NCBI GenBank assembly: GCA_934169725.1 | Contig: CAKPOF010000003.1 | Location: forward strand, 113,028-177,027 | Direction of reading: 5' to 3' | Length of the DNA: 64,000 nucleotides | From: an uncultured Clostridia bacterium | GTDB lineage: Bacteria > Bacillota > Clostridia > TANB77 > CAG-508 | Part shown: piece by piece, positions 20,399-30,000 of the stretch | Position numbering within the stretch: the stretch's first letter is position 1 | Layout of the letters: each line of letters opens with the position of its first letter | The notes under the pieces: generated by a model | What the model was told of the DNA's origin: nothing | The model's input: the letters and a program-made list of their open reading frames with translations, nothing else | Database searches by the model: none | Made by a program: the position numbers and the translations under genes

Positions 20399-21550
20399 AT
20401 GTCAGAAAGATTTGTTTTAAATGAAACATCATATTTTGGAAAGGGAGCAAGAGAAGAACTTGCTGGAGAAATAAAAAAAAGAGGATTTAAAAAAGTATTT
20501 TTAGTAAGTGATAAATCATTAGTAGAAGCTGGAGTAACAAGCAAAGTTGAGGAAGTTCTAAAAAATGCTGGTATACCATATGATCTATATGATGAAATAA
20601 AACCAAATCCAACAATAAAAAATGTAACAGATGGTGTACAAGCTTGTAAAAATTCAGGAGCAGATGTAATTGTTGCTGTAGGTGGAGGATCAAGTATTGA
20701 TACTTCTAAAGGAATATCAATAGTTATGACAAACCCAGATAGAGCAGATATAAAATCATTAAATGGGGTATCAAACACAGTAAATAGAGGTATGCCTATA
20801 ATAGCACTTCCAACAACAGCAGGAACAGCTGCAGAAGTTACAATAAATTATGTTATAACAGATGAAGAAGCAGAAATAAAGATGGTATGTGTTGATCCTA
20901 ACGATATTCCAATCTTAGCTATAGTTGATTCAGAATTAATGGCATCTATGCCAAAAGGATTAGCTGCAGCTACTGGAATGGATGCATTAACACATGCATT
21001 AGAAGGATATATAACATTAGCACATAATGAAATGTCAGATATGTTTCATATTAAAGCAATGAAAATGATTTTTAAATATTTAGCAGAAGCTGTAAATGAT
21101 AAAGACCCAGAAGCAGTAGAAAAAATGGGAATGGCTCAATATATAGCAGGTATGGGATTTTCAAATGTTGGTTTAGGAATATGCCATTCTATGGCACACC
21201 AATTAGGTGCTGTATATGATACACCACATGGAATTGCTAATGCTATGTTATTACCATTAGTATTAGAATACAATGGAGAAGTTTGCTATGAAAGATATAG
21301 AGAAATTTTAAAAGAATTAGGATATCCAGCAGAAAGATATACTAAAGAAGAAGTTATAAAAACATTGGTAAATAAAGTAAAAGACTTATCAGAAGAAGTT
21401 GGAATTACTACAACAATAAAAGATTATGGAGCTAAAGAAGAAGATTTTGAAATGCTTGCAGAAAAAGCAATGAAAGATCCATGTAAACCAGGTAATCCAA
21501 GAGAAACAAACAAAGAAGAATTTATTGAATTATTTAGAAAAGCAATGTAA
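20399..21550 (+). CDS. Iron-containing alcohol dehydrogenase
   Basis: The 383-residue group III alcohol dehydrogenase interconverts an alcohol and an aldehyde with NAD(P). Seen are VGGGSSIDTSKGI (nucleotide site), TTAGTAAEVT, and metal-ligand stretches DALTHALEGYI, GICHSMAHQLGA and TPHGIANAMLLP. It fits the lactaldehyde/1,3-propanediol/butanol dehydrogenase clade. With the aldehyde dehydrogenase two genes upstream it could balance redox by reducing or oxidising the same aldehyde. No terminator is obvious; a T-box leader begins 160 bases later. Confidence 0.92.
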   Translation: MSERFVLNETSYFGKGAREELAGEIKKRGFKKVFLVSDKSLVEAGVTSKVEEVLKNAGIPYDLYDEIKPNPTIKNVTDGVQACKNSGADVIVAVGGGSSIDTSKGISIVMTNPDRADIKSLNGVSNTVNRGMPIIALPTTAGTAAEVTINYVITDEEAEIKMVCVDPNDIPILAIVDSELMASMPKGLAAATGMDALTHALEGYITLAHNEMSDMFHIKAMKMIFKYLAEAVNDKDPEAVEKMGMAQYIAGMGFSNVGLGICHSMAHQLGAVYDTPHGIANAMLLPLVLEYNGEVCYERYREILKELGYPAERYTKEEVIKTLVNKVKDLSEEVGITTTIKDYGAKEEDFEMLAEKAMKDPCKPGNPRETNKEEFIELFRKAM

Positions 21551-21711
21551 TAAAAATCTCAAAATGCACATATTAAGTCAATTTGGTACAATCCTGATGA
21601 AGTGAAAAACACAACACAAATAATTTCGGATTCTATGGACAAAATTAGTAAAAGGATGTATAATGTATAACATATAAAACATAAAATAATTTTAATAAAT
21701 AAAAACGAAGA

Positions 21712-21954
21712 AAAAGAGAAGTACATTTAAAACTAATTTAAAGAGAATAGAAGTCGATGGCTGTGAGCTTCTAAAATAAAGATAAATGGAAAGTAACTTT
21801 AGAGTTGATAATCCGAAAATAAACTTAAGATTATCCGTAATACTGCGTTAAAGTAAAAAGAGATATCATCTAATTAATTAGATGATAATTAAGGTGGTAC
21901 CGTGAGAATAGCTCGCCCTTATGCTTAGTAAATAGCATATTGGCGAGTTTTTAT
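21712..21954 (+). promoter_or_regulatory. T-box riboswitch, probably tRNA-Val responsive
   Basis: The leader has the stem I region (hairpin gaagtc...gagcttc), a stem around 21808-21835, a stem III palindrome (about 21863-21890), and the T-box sequence aaggtggtaccgtg at 21890-21903. An intrinsic terminator follows: ctcgcc (21912-21917) with ggcgag (21943-21948), an inner atgct/agcat stem and a T-run. Uncharged tRNA is expected to stabilise the antiterminator. The tggt bulge pairs with tRNA ending ACCA. A candidate specifier GTA (Val) lies near 21792-21794, in agreement with valS downstream, though its exact position is inferred. Confidence 0.9.
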
Positions 21955-21985
21955 ATATTTGTTCTATATTAGGAGGGATGAAAAA

Positions 21986-22840
21986 ATGTTAAAAATACAG
22001 ACAAAAAAACTAGGAGCTGAGCTAACTAGTATACAATGTAATGGCAAAGAGATGTTGTTTCAAGGCAAAGAAATATTAGATGATACGGGGAATCCATATT
22101 GGAAAAGACAAGCACCCATATTGTTTCCAATTGTTGGTCAACTAAAGGATTCAAAAACTCAAATAGATGGAAATTTATACGAGATGACACAACATGGATT
22201 TGCAAGAGATATGGAGTTTGAAGAGGTATCAAAATCAGAAAATAAACATCATTATGTATTAAAATATAATGAAGATACATTAAAACGATATCCTTATAAA
22301 TTTGAATTGCACATTATATATGAAATTGTTGAAAATACATTAATAGTAAAATATGAAGTAAAAAATATAGATGACAAGACAATATATTTTGGATTAGGAG
22401 GTCATCCAGCATTTAACTGTGCTTATAGCAATGAGGAATATGAAATTGTATTTCCACAAGAAGAAAATATTGAATTTTTAAAATTAAAAAATGGATTAGT
22501 GGATACAGAAAAAGCTCAAAATATTTTAGTAGATAAAAAAATTCATTTGAAAGAAGATACATTTGATAATGATGCAGTAATAATGAAAAATATAAAGTCA
22601 AATACAATAATATTGCAAAATAAAAAAACAAATAAAAAAATATTAGAATTTGATTTTACAGGATTTCCATATTTGGCATTATGGTCAAAAAGAGGAGCCC
22701 CATTTGTCTGCATTGAACCATGGCAAAATACAGCAGATAGAATTGATAGTACACAAGTTTATAAAGATAAAGAAAATATTATTAAACTAGAAAAAAATAA
22801 TATGTTTGAATGTAAATATTCAATTAAATTTTATGATTAA
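21986..22840 (+). CDS. Aldose 1-epimerase family (LacX-like) protein
   Basis: The 284-residue protein has the galactose-mutarotase-like fold signatures GNPYWKRQAPILFPIVGQL, TQHGFARDMEF and GGHPAFNC, with the catalytic-type His in GGHPAF. It is of the short LacX-like type, which interconverts anomers of a sugar or hexose-6-phosphate. The ATG at 21986 is served by aggaggg. It sits between the T-box and valS with a 13-base gap to valS, so it should be under tRNA control, which is odd for a sugar enzyme. Confidence 0.8.
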   Translation: MLKIQTKKLGAELTSIQCNGKEMLFQGKEILDDTGNPYWKRQAPILFPIVGQLKDSKTQIDGNLYEMTQHGFARDMEFEEVSKSENKHHYVLKYNEDTLKRYPYKFELHIIYEIVENTLIVKYEVKNIDDKTIYFGLGGHPAFNCAYSNEEYEIVFPQEENIEFLKLKNGLVDTEKAQNILVDKKIHLKEDTFDNDAVIMKNIKSNTIILQNKKTNKKILEFDFTGFPYLALWSKRGAPFVCIEPWQNTADRIDSTQVYKDKENIIKLEKNNMFECKYSIKFYD

Positions 22841-22853
22841 GGAGGATTATTTT

Positions 22854-25526
22854 ATGAGTGAAAAATTAAGTAATAAATATAACCCACAGGAATTTGAAGA
22901 AAAATTATATCAAGAATGGGAAGAAAAAGGCTATTTTAAACCAAGCATGGACAAAACAAAAGAAAGTTTTTGTATTATGATGCCACCACCAAATGTAACA
23001 GGTAAATTACACATGGGGCATGCATTAGATGATACAATTCAAGATATATTAATTCGTTTCAAAAGAATGCAAGGATATAATACTTTATGGTTGCCAGGTA
23101 GTGATCATGCGGCGATTTCTACAGAAATGAAAGTAGTTGAAAAATTAAGAAATGAAGGAAAAACAAAACAAGAATTAGGAAGAGAAAAATTTTTAGAAGA
23201 AGCATGGGAATGGACTAAACTTTATGGTGGTACTATAGAAATGCAACAAAAAAAATTAGGATGTTCTTGTGATTGGGAAAGAAGAAGATTTACATTAGAT
23301 GAAGGTTTATCAGATGCGGTATTAGAACAATTTGTTGATTTATATAAAAAAGGTTTAATATATAAAGGAACAAGAATGATAAATTATTGCCCAAATTGTA
23401 AAACTTCAATATCAGATGCAGAAGTAGAATATAAAGAAGAAGCTTCTCATTTATGGCATATTAGATACAAAGTATCTGGTGAAGAAAATAGATATATTAT
23501 TGTTGCAACAACAAGACCTGAAACAATGCTGGGAGATACGGCTGTTGCTGTCCATCCAGAAGATGATAGATATAAGGATTTAGTTGGAAAAACATGTATA
23601 TTACCAATTATGAACAAAGAAATTCCTATTATAGCAGATAAGTTTGTTGAAAAAGAATTTGGGACAGGTTGTGTTAAAATCACACCTGCACATGATATAA
23701 ACGATTATCAAGCTGGATTAAGACATAATCTTGAAATTATAGAAGTTTTTGACGAAAACAATAAGATGAAAGATTTAGTTCCTGAGTATAAAGGAATGGA
23801 TATATTAGAAGCAAGAAATTTAATTGTAAAAAAATTAGATGAATTAGGAGATTTAGTAAAAACAGAAGATTATACACATAATGTCGGAAAATGTGAAAGA
23901 TGTAAAACAACAATAGAACCTAAAATATCAGAGCAATGGTTTGTATCAATGAAACAATTAGCACAAAGAGCAGCTGATTCTGTAAGAAATGAAGAAGCTA
24001 AATTTATACCAAAAAAATACGAAAAGCAATATTTTAACTGGTTAGATAATATTCAAGATTGGTGTATCTCTAGACAATTGTGGTGGGGACATCAAATACC
24101 TGCGTATTATTGTGATGAATGTGGACATATAAATGTTGATAAAAAAGCACCAGAAAAATGCGAAAAATGTGGAAGCACTAAATTACATCAAGATCCAGAT
24201 ACATTAGACACTTGGTTTAGTTCAGCATTATGGCCATTTTCAACACTAGGTTGGCCAAATAAAGAATCAGAGGATTATAAAATGTTTTATCCTACAAATG
24301 TATTGGTAACAGGGTTTGATATTATTACATTCTGGGTATCAAGAATGATGTCACAAGGATTGGAATTCACAGGAAAAGCACCATTTAAAGATATATTGAT
24401 ACATGGTATGGTACGTGATAGCCAAGGAAGAAAAATGTCAAAAACTCTAGGAAATGGAATAGACCCAATTGAAATAATAGATAAATATGGAGCTGATAGT
24501 TTAAGATTTGCTGTTATTTCAGGAACAACAATGGGAAATGATATAAGATATATGCCAGAAAAATTAGAACAAGCGTCAAATTTTGCTAACAAAATATGGA
24601 ATGCTACAAAATTCATAAGAAACAATGATGTAAAAGATGAAGACATTGTTAATTTCCATAAAAAAGTCTATAATAATGGCAAATATAAATCAGAATTATT
24701 AAATATAGAAGATAAATGGATTATAACTAAAATAGAAAAACTAATTGTAGAAGTTACTAACAATATTGAAAATTATGATTTAGGTGTTGCGTTAGATAAA
24801 ATTTATAACTTCATTTGGAATGAGTTTTGCGATTGGTATATAGAAATGGTAAAAACAAGATTATATAGTGAAGATTATCAAGAAAAAGTAAAAGTATCGT
24901 ATATGTTAAATTATGAATTTAGTATATTAATGAAATTATTACATCCTTTTATGCCATTTGTTACGACAGAAATATATAGAAATTTAGTTAAATATGATGA
25001 TAAAGATTTAATCATTTCTGAATGGCCTAAATCAAATAATCAAGATTTTTCAAAAGATTTTGAATTTGTAGAAAGATTAAAAAGAATTATTACTGAAATA
25101 AGAAATACAAGAGCTAATATGAATGTACATCCATCAAAAAAAGCAAATTTAATTTTTGTTACAAAAGAGTATGATAATCAACTAAATGAAGCCAAGGAAT
25201 TTTTATTAAAACTTGGATTTGGAAACAAAATAATTATTCAAAATGATAAAACAGGAATTAAAGATAATGCTATTAGTATAGTAGAGGATGGAATAGAACT
25301 ATATATGCCGTTTGAAGGATTGGTTGATATAGAGCAAGAAATAAAAAGATTAGAAGAGGAAAAGAAAAAATTAGAGGGTGAAGTAGCAAGATGTGAAAAA
25401 ATGTTATCAAACCCTGGTTTTATGAATAAAGCACCACAAAATAAGATTGATGAAGAAAAAGGAAAATTAAATAAGTATCAACAGATGTTAGAAAAAATAA
25501 ATGAAAATTTGAGAAAAATTTCATAA
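22854..25526 (+). CDS. valS: Valyl-tRNA synthetase
   Basis: ValS charges tRNA-Val. The 890-residue class I enzyme has PPPNVTGKLHMGHAL with HMGH near residue 53, KMSKTLGNG near 527, a CP1 editing domain with TTRPETMLGDTA, zinc-type CPNC and CDECGH...CEKCG pairs, and DTWFSSALWPFSTLGWP. The C-terminal 65 residues form the usual ValS coiled coil. The start is the ATG at 22854 after aaggagg; the ATG at 22806 lies inside the previous gene. It is controlled by the T-box at 21712-21954 through the preceding gene. Confidence 0.97.
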   Translation: MSEKLSNKYNPQEFEEKLYQEWEEKGYFKPSMDKTKESFCIMMPPPNVTGKLHMGHALDDTIQDILIRFKRMQGYNTLWLPGSDHAAISTEMKVVEKLRNEGKTKQELGREKFLEEAWEWTKLYGGTIEMQQKKLGCSCDWERRRFTLDEGLSDAVLEQFVDLYKKGLIYKGTRMINYCPNCKTSISDAEVEYKEEASHLWHIRYKVSGEENRYIIVATTRPETMLGDTAVAVHPEDDRYKDLVGKTCILPIMNKEIPIIADKFVEKEFGTGCVKITPAHDINDYQAGLRHNLEIIEVFDENNKMKDLVPEYKGMDILEARNLIVKKLDELGDLVKTEDYTHNVGKCERCKTTIEPKISEQWFVSMKQLAQRAADSVRNEEAKFIPKKYEKQYFNWLDNIQDWCISRQLWWGHQIPAYYCDECGHINVDKKAPEKCEKCGSTKLHQDPDTLDTWFSSALWPFSTLGWPNKESEDYKMFYPTNVLVTGFDIITFWVSRMMSQGLEFTGKAPFKDILIHGMVRDSQGRKMSKTLGNGIDPIEIIDKYGADSLRFAVISGTTMGNDIRYMPEKLEQASNFANKIWNATKFIRNNDVKDEDIVNFHKKVYNNGKYKSELLNIEDKWIITKIEKLIVEVTNNIENYDLGVALDKIYNFIWNEFCDWYIEMVKTRLYSEDYQEKVKVSYMLNYEFSILMKLLHPFMPFVTTEIYRNLVKYDDKDLIISEWPKSNNQDFSKDFEFVERLKRIITEIRNTRANMNVHPSKKANLIFVTKEYDNQLNEAKEFLLKLGFGNKIIIQNDKTGIKDNAISIVEDGIELYMPFEGLVDIEQEIKRLEEEKKKLEGEVARCEKMLSNPGFMNKAPQNKIDEEKGKLNKYQQMLEKINENLRKIS

Positions 25527-25604
25527 TAAAGCAAATTTAATTATGATGTTTAATATAAATTCGTCAAGAGGCATAAAAATTTCATAATTATAAACTGGAA
25601 AAAA

Positions 25605-25633
25605 TTGAAAATTTACATAAAATGTGATATAAT
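25605..25633 (+). promoter_or_regulatory. Sigma-A-type promoter for the SleB-like gene
   Basis: TTGAAA (25605-25610), a 17-base spacer and TATAAT (25628-25633), 43 bases before the TTG start at 25677. Confidence 0.65.
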
Positions 25634-25676
25634 ATAAGATGTAACCAGTAAAAACTGTTATAGAAAGGAGTGGACG

Positions 25677-26651
25677 TTGAAATTTACTAAGAAGACGGCC
25701 GACCAACTTGGAGTAGTAAAACTTCCATCGAGTAACAATGTTGTAATGTTTAATTGTATAAGATTAACAATAGCTGTAGTATCTGTAACAACAGTAATAT
25801 ATAGTTATGTTAGGCATGAAAGATTGAAAGAACAATTAAGCAGTTTACAAAACCAGTTAACGAGAGAAGAAATGATTGCATCTTCTTTGTATCGGGATTT
25901 AAATTCTGATGTCGATACTACAGGAGAGCATCAAAAAACTGCTCAAGAAAATTCTTGCAAAGCTTTAAATGCTAAGGTGTGTAGTGATGCTAATCGCTAT
26001 AATAATAAAGCACAAAAAGCAATAAAGAGTTATAATATAACTTTTAGAAAATTGCAAGAAGAGTTACCAGCGTATAAGAAACGCTATGATAAATGTAGTA
26101 CCTTAGAAAAGAAAATTAGACAAATTCAAAAAGAATTGAATTTGGATGAAGAAAGTTTTTCAGAAGTTACTATAAACAATTATAGTAAATTGGAATTAAA
26201 AGTAAATTTGATTTCAAAAAAAGATACGATGGTAAAATTAAAAGTGCAAAAAGCACAGAAATATGCGAATGCACTTTATGATGAATATTATCGATTAATG
26301 CTGTTGATAGTAACTGGAGAATGTGGAGACACATATTATCCTAGTATTGACCAATATTATGTTATGAACGTAATAGAGAATAGGATAAAAAGTAAATATT
26401 ATCCAGATACAGTAAGAGAGGTAATATTCCAACCTGGGCAATATCAGCCTACGTGGGATGGTTCTTGGAGTAAAACTCCAAACAATAGAACCAAGAAAAA
26501 TGTAAAAAAATATTTAAGAGGAAAGATTGAAACAGATATGCCAGAAAATGTGGTTTATCAAGCAATGTTTACTCAAGGGGACTATGTTTGGAGACATGTT
26601 TCTAATCCTGTTGATAGTGGTCACTGGTATTGCGTACAGGCAACAAAATAA
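25677..26651 (+). CDS. Cell-wall hydrolase of the SleB (Hydrolase_2) family with coiled-coil stalk
   Basis: Translation starts at a TTG after gaaaggag. The 324-residue protein has one membrane segment (about 24-42), a long helical, coiled-coil-like stretch to residue 205, and a C-terminal domain with TGECGDTYYPSIDQYYVMNVIENRIKS and QPGQYQPTWDGSW. This matches SleB-type cell-wall hydrolases, where the Glu near 213 is the catalytic candidate. SleB-type enzymes break cortex or wall peptidoglycan. The coiled coil in place of a peptidoglycan-binding domain suggests a vegetative wall role, but this is open. It is followed by a convergent polysaccharide deacetylase. Confidence 0.82.
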   Translation: MKFTKKTADQLGVVKLPSSNNVVMFNCIRLTIAVVSVTTVIYSYVRHERLKEQLSSLQNQLTREEMIASSLYRDLNSDVDTTGEHQKTAQENSCKALNAKVCSDANRYNNKAQKAIKSYNITFRKLQEELPAYKKRYDKCSTLEKKIRQIQKELNLDEESFSEVTINNYSKLELKVNLISKKDTMVKLKVQKAQKYANALYDEYYRLMLLIVTGECGDTYYPSIDQYYVMNVIENRIKSKYYPDTVREVIFQPGQYQPTWDGSWSKTPNNRTKKNVKKYLRGKIETDMPENVVYQAMFTQGDYVWRHVSNPVDSGHWYCVQATK

Positions 26652-26676
26652 GGGGATTTTCCCCTTATTTTGTTTT
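26645..26676. terminator. Terminator between convergent genes
   Basis: A 12-bp perfect stem (26645-26656 with 26660-26671) with a 3-base loop overlaps the stop codon of the SleB-like gene. It can serve both convergent genes. Confidence 0.85.
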
Positions 26677-26694
26677 GTAGATATAAAAATTTAT

Positions 26695-27549
26695 TTAATT
26701 TATTAAATTATAAAAATTTTCGAAAGTATATCCTTCATTTTTTAAATAATTAATAGAATCAGCCAATACATTGTAAGAACTATTTACATCAGAAGTATCA
26801 TGCATTAAAATTACCAACGTACCTTTATTTTTAGATGATTTTTTTAAATTATTTAATAGTTGATTATTAGAATATTTTCTTTCTGAATCTCGATTTAAAC
26901 AATTCCAATCAATATATGTATAATTCATATCTACAAGTAATTTTGCAGCTTCTTTTTTCTTTGATTTATTATTAGGGGACATATATCCATTAGGAAAACG
27001 AAAAACATGAGATGAATAGTTTTTAATTCCAATAGCGGTGCCTATTTCTATATCTGTATTCTTAATTTCGTTTATAAAATTTTCAGGACTTGAATATAAA
27101 GTTTTATTATTATGATCATATCCATGATTAGCAATAAAATGTCCTTCATCAAATGCACGTTTAACAAGATCTGGATGATTTTTTACATACTTACCAATAA
27201 CAAAAAATGATGCTTTAACGTTTTCTTGTGCTAAGATATCAAGAATTTTAGGTGTTGATTTTAATGTAGGTCCATCATCAAATGTCAAATATGCTACTTT
27301 TTCTTTATTATTTGTAAGATTAGAAATTTTTTCAAAAAAACTTGATTGTATTGTGGGACTCAAATTTGTAAAAAAATCTAAATTATTATAATTAATAACG
27401 CTTGATGTAATCATAAGCTTAGAATTTTGGGGATTATCACTTAATGTATTAATAACAAAAATATTATTAAATAATGAAAGAGCAATAATACAAAATAAAA
27501 TAGAAAATGTAATAAAAAAATATTTTTTTCTAAAAAATATGAAATGCAT
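26695..27549 (-). CDS. Polysaccharide deacetylase (NodB/PdaA-like)
   Basis: The 284-residue protein has an N-terminal membrane segment (residues 9-31) and a NodB domain beginning YLTFDDGPTLKSTPKIL near residue 87. The Asp-Asp pair, HGYDHN for the metal His residues, RFPNGYMSP and ILMHD match the family. Such enzymes remove acetyl groups from peptidoglycan or related glycans outside the cell. The ribosome site aaaggtg precedes the ATG. The frame-broken dac gene lies 13 bases upstream on the same strand, so the two form a wall-remodelling operon. Confidence 0.9.
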   Translation of the reverse strand: MHFIFFRKKYFFITFSILFCIIALSLFNNIFVINTLSDNPQNSKLMITSSVINYNNLDFFTNLSPTIQSSFFEKISNLTNNKEKVAYLTFDDGPTLKSTPKILDILAQENVKASFFVIGKYVKNHPDLVKRAFDEGHFIANHGYDHNNKTLYSSPENFINEIKNTDIEIGTAIGIKNYSSHVFRFPNGYMSPNNKSKKKEAAKLLVDMNYTYIDWNCLNRDSERKYSNNQLLNNLKKSSKNKGTLVILMHDTSDVNSSYNVLADSINYLKNEGYTFENFYNLIN

Positions 27550-27562
27550 ATAATCACCTTTA

Positions 27563-28803
27563 TTATCTTAATAAATTAAACCAGTTAGAGTATATTTTTC
27601 TGCTCATAGAGACAACATTAATTTTATCAACTGAAATTTGTGAAACTAAATTTACAGATAATAATATATTACCATCCAATGAAAAAGAAATTTCGCCAAC
27701 TTTTTCACCAGCAGAAATAGGAGCAGATATATTTTTATTTAATGTAATAGTTTGTTCAATATTTTTTTCATTTCCTTTTGCAAGAAGTACTCCTGCATCT
27801 TTTTCAAGAACTATAGGTATATCTGAACTTATACCTTTGCTAATATTTAAAGATTGAATTATATCTCCGTTTTTTTCCGAAAGCTTTGATAAGAAAATGT
27901 ATTGAAACCATAATCTAATAATTTTTCTGCTTCAGCAAATCTAATTTTTGTGGATGGAGCTTTCATAACAACAGCTATAAGAGACAGATTATTTCTTGTT
28001 GCACTTGCTGATAAGTTATATAAAGCTAATGAAGTTGAACCAGTTTTTAATCCAGTAGCACCACTATAATTCTTTATTAATTTATTAGTATTAGAAAGTT
28101 GTGTTTTTCCATCTCTTAAGGTATCCATCCAAATTGTTGTATAATTTGTTATATTGGGATGTTTAGTTAATAATTCTCTAGACATTATAGCAATATCATA
28201 ACTAGAAGAAACATGGTCATCTTCATCTAAACCATGGCAATTTTTAAAATGTGTATCACTCATTCCTAATTCATAAGCTTTATCATTCATCATTTGAACA
28301 AATGCGTCTTCAGAACCAGCAATAAATTCAGCCATAGCAACGACACAATCATTTGCAGAGTTTACACAAATAGCTTTTAACATATCATCTACAGTTAAAG
28401 ATTCTTTGGTATCTAACCAAATTTGAGATCCACCCATAGAAGCTGCATTTTCACTACAAGGAACTTTATCTGTTAAAGCAATTTTTCCAGATTCTATAGA
28501 TTCCATTATTAATAAAATACTCATAACTTTAGTTACAGAAGCAGGCCTTAATTTTTCATGTACATTATGAGAATACAATACTTGACCAGTAGATTGCTCT
28601 ATTAAGATAGCTGATGCAGATTCTAGACCTAAAGAATTAGATGTGTCTGTAGATGTTTCGGCCGTAGTTGGAATAACATCTGGGTTAGTAGTCCACTCAT
28701 ATGAATTTAAAGCATAAGATGAGAGAGAATATAGAAATAAAAATTGAAATACGGTAAATATAGAAAGAAAAGATAATAACATTTTCATAAATAAATTTTT
28801 CAT
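27563..28803 (-). pseudogene. dacF: D-alanyl-D-alanine carboxypeptidase, DacF-like, broken by one frameshift
   Basis: The ATG at 28803 has a cggaggt site. The product has a signal peptide and a penicillin-binding domain with SVTKVMSILL (SxxK), SANDCVVAM (SxN) and KTGST (KTG). The open frame stops at 27859 just after the catalytic domain. Adding one base in the T7 run at 27870-27876 restores the frame and gives about 100 further residues of a PBP5_C-type beta domain ending at 27563. The enzyme trims the terminal D-Ala of peptidoglycan; DacF acts in spore cortex. The break may be a sequencing error. Confidence 0.85.
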
Positions 28804-28875
28804 TAAAGTACCTCCGATTGTTAGATTTTTATTCAAATGTTAAAAAAATATGATAAATAAAATATATATTTTATT

Positions 28876-29087
28876 GTCACAATTCACAGTGTATGAAATA
28901 AATTCTTTTTAAAATTGATAATATATTGTTTTTTATACTTTGCTGTCGCAAACCACATATTAAAATTACTAGTATGTAGTTTGCTCCAATTCGCACTCAC
29001 TATCGTTCGTTTGATCGCTTACGCGGTATTTCAAAACAATATGTTATCAAATTTTTAAGTTAACTATTATAAACTATGAATTGTGGC
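28876..29087 (+). repeat. Palindromic intergenic element, copy 2
   Basis: Inner inverted repeats 28911-28932 and about 29034-29056 (one internal mismatch) and short outer inverted repeats (tcacaattca and tgaattgtgg) surround the core. The internal hairpin is gcaaac (28948-28953) with gtttgc (28979-28984). The core is almost identical to copy 3. It lies in the 382-base divergent gap between dac and the zinc phospholipase-like gene and may carry or separate their promoters. Confidence 0.8.
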
Positions 29088-29185
29088 TAATTAATTGTAA
29101 ATGCTACTTATTTTTATAAATTGGTTGAAAAAAATATTATTTTGAAATATAATAGCAATGATTTTAGTAGATGGGAGGAATACAA

Positions 29186-29905
29186 ATGCCAACATGGGCA
29201 ATGCATTTATTAACGGCCAAAAAAATATCAAAAAAAATAAATATAGACGCAAACTTATTTGAATTTGGAAATATATTACCAGATATACCAAATGGATATG
29301 TAATACAAAATTTAGCACATCCTATATCTCATAAAAAAACACATTTTGAGGTAAATGTGTTAGTATTAGAACATATAGAAAAAAGATATAATTTAAAAAA
29401 ATTTGCAGAAAAATATAAAAATATGTTTTCTAATCCACTAATGTTGGGATATTATACACATTTATTAACCGATTATTACTGGAATGCAAAAACATATGAT
29501 GAATATGGTATATTTGATGATGAGAAAAATAGAATAGGCTTAGTTTTAAATAACGGAGAAAAGTTAATATGTTCATCAGAAGAATCAAGAAAAATAAAAG
29601 TAAGAGATTTTATGATATATTCTGAATATATTTATGAAAATAAATTAATAGATAAATTAATATATGATAAGAAAATAAAGAAGTTTTTAAAACAAATAGA
29701 GTTTATAGAATTAAATGTAGAAGAAATTAACAGGTCAATACAGCATGTAATGGATAATTATACAGGGAAAACTCAAATATTACCAGAAGGAATAAATAAA
29801 GATTATAAATTATATAGTAAAGAACAAATAAGTGAGTCGATAGATGATTGTGTAATATTTATATTAAAAATGATAAAAAAACATGCAGAATATTTATTAA
29901 AATAA
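29186..29905 (+). CDS. Zinc-dependent phospholipase C-like protein
   Basis: The ATG at 29186 follows gggagg. The 239-residue soluble protein opens with MPTWAMHLLTAKKI and has FGNILPDIPNG, a His in ISHKKTHFE, and LGYYTHLLTDYYW. The His near the N-terminus, NILPD and YYTHLLTD fit the Zn-dependent PLC/S1-P1-nuclease-type fold seen in many hypothetical Firmicutes proteins. There is no signal peptide, so it acts in the cytoplasm. Its substrate is unknown and phospholipase activity should not be assumed. Confidence 0.65.
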   Translation: MPTWAMHLLTAKKISKKINIDANLFEFGNILPDIPNGYVIQNLAHPISHKKTHFEVNVLVLEHIEKRYNLKKFAEKYKNMFSNPLMLGYYTHLLTDYYWNAKTYDEYGIFDDEKNRIGLVLNNGEKLICSSEESRKIKVRDFMIYSEYIYENKLIDKLIYDKKIKKFLKQIEFIELNVEEINRSIQHVMDNYTGKTQILPEGINKDYKLYSKEQISESIDDCVIFILKMIKKHAEYLLK

Positions 29906-30000
29906 CTGAAAATTCAAATTTTTATATTGAAAAAAAATAAAATAAAATGTATAATACAAATCAGCATAATACAAAAGTAAATCAAGAAAGGATACAGAAA

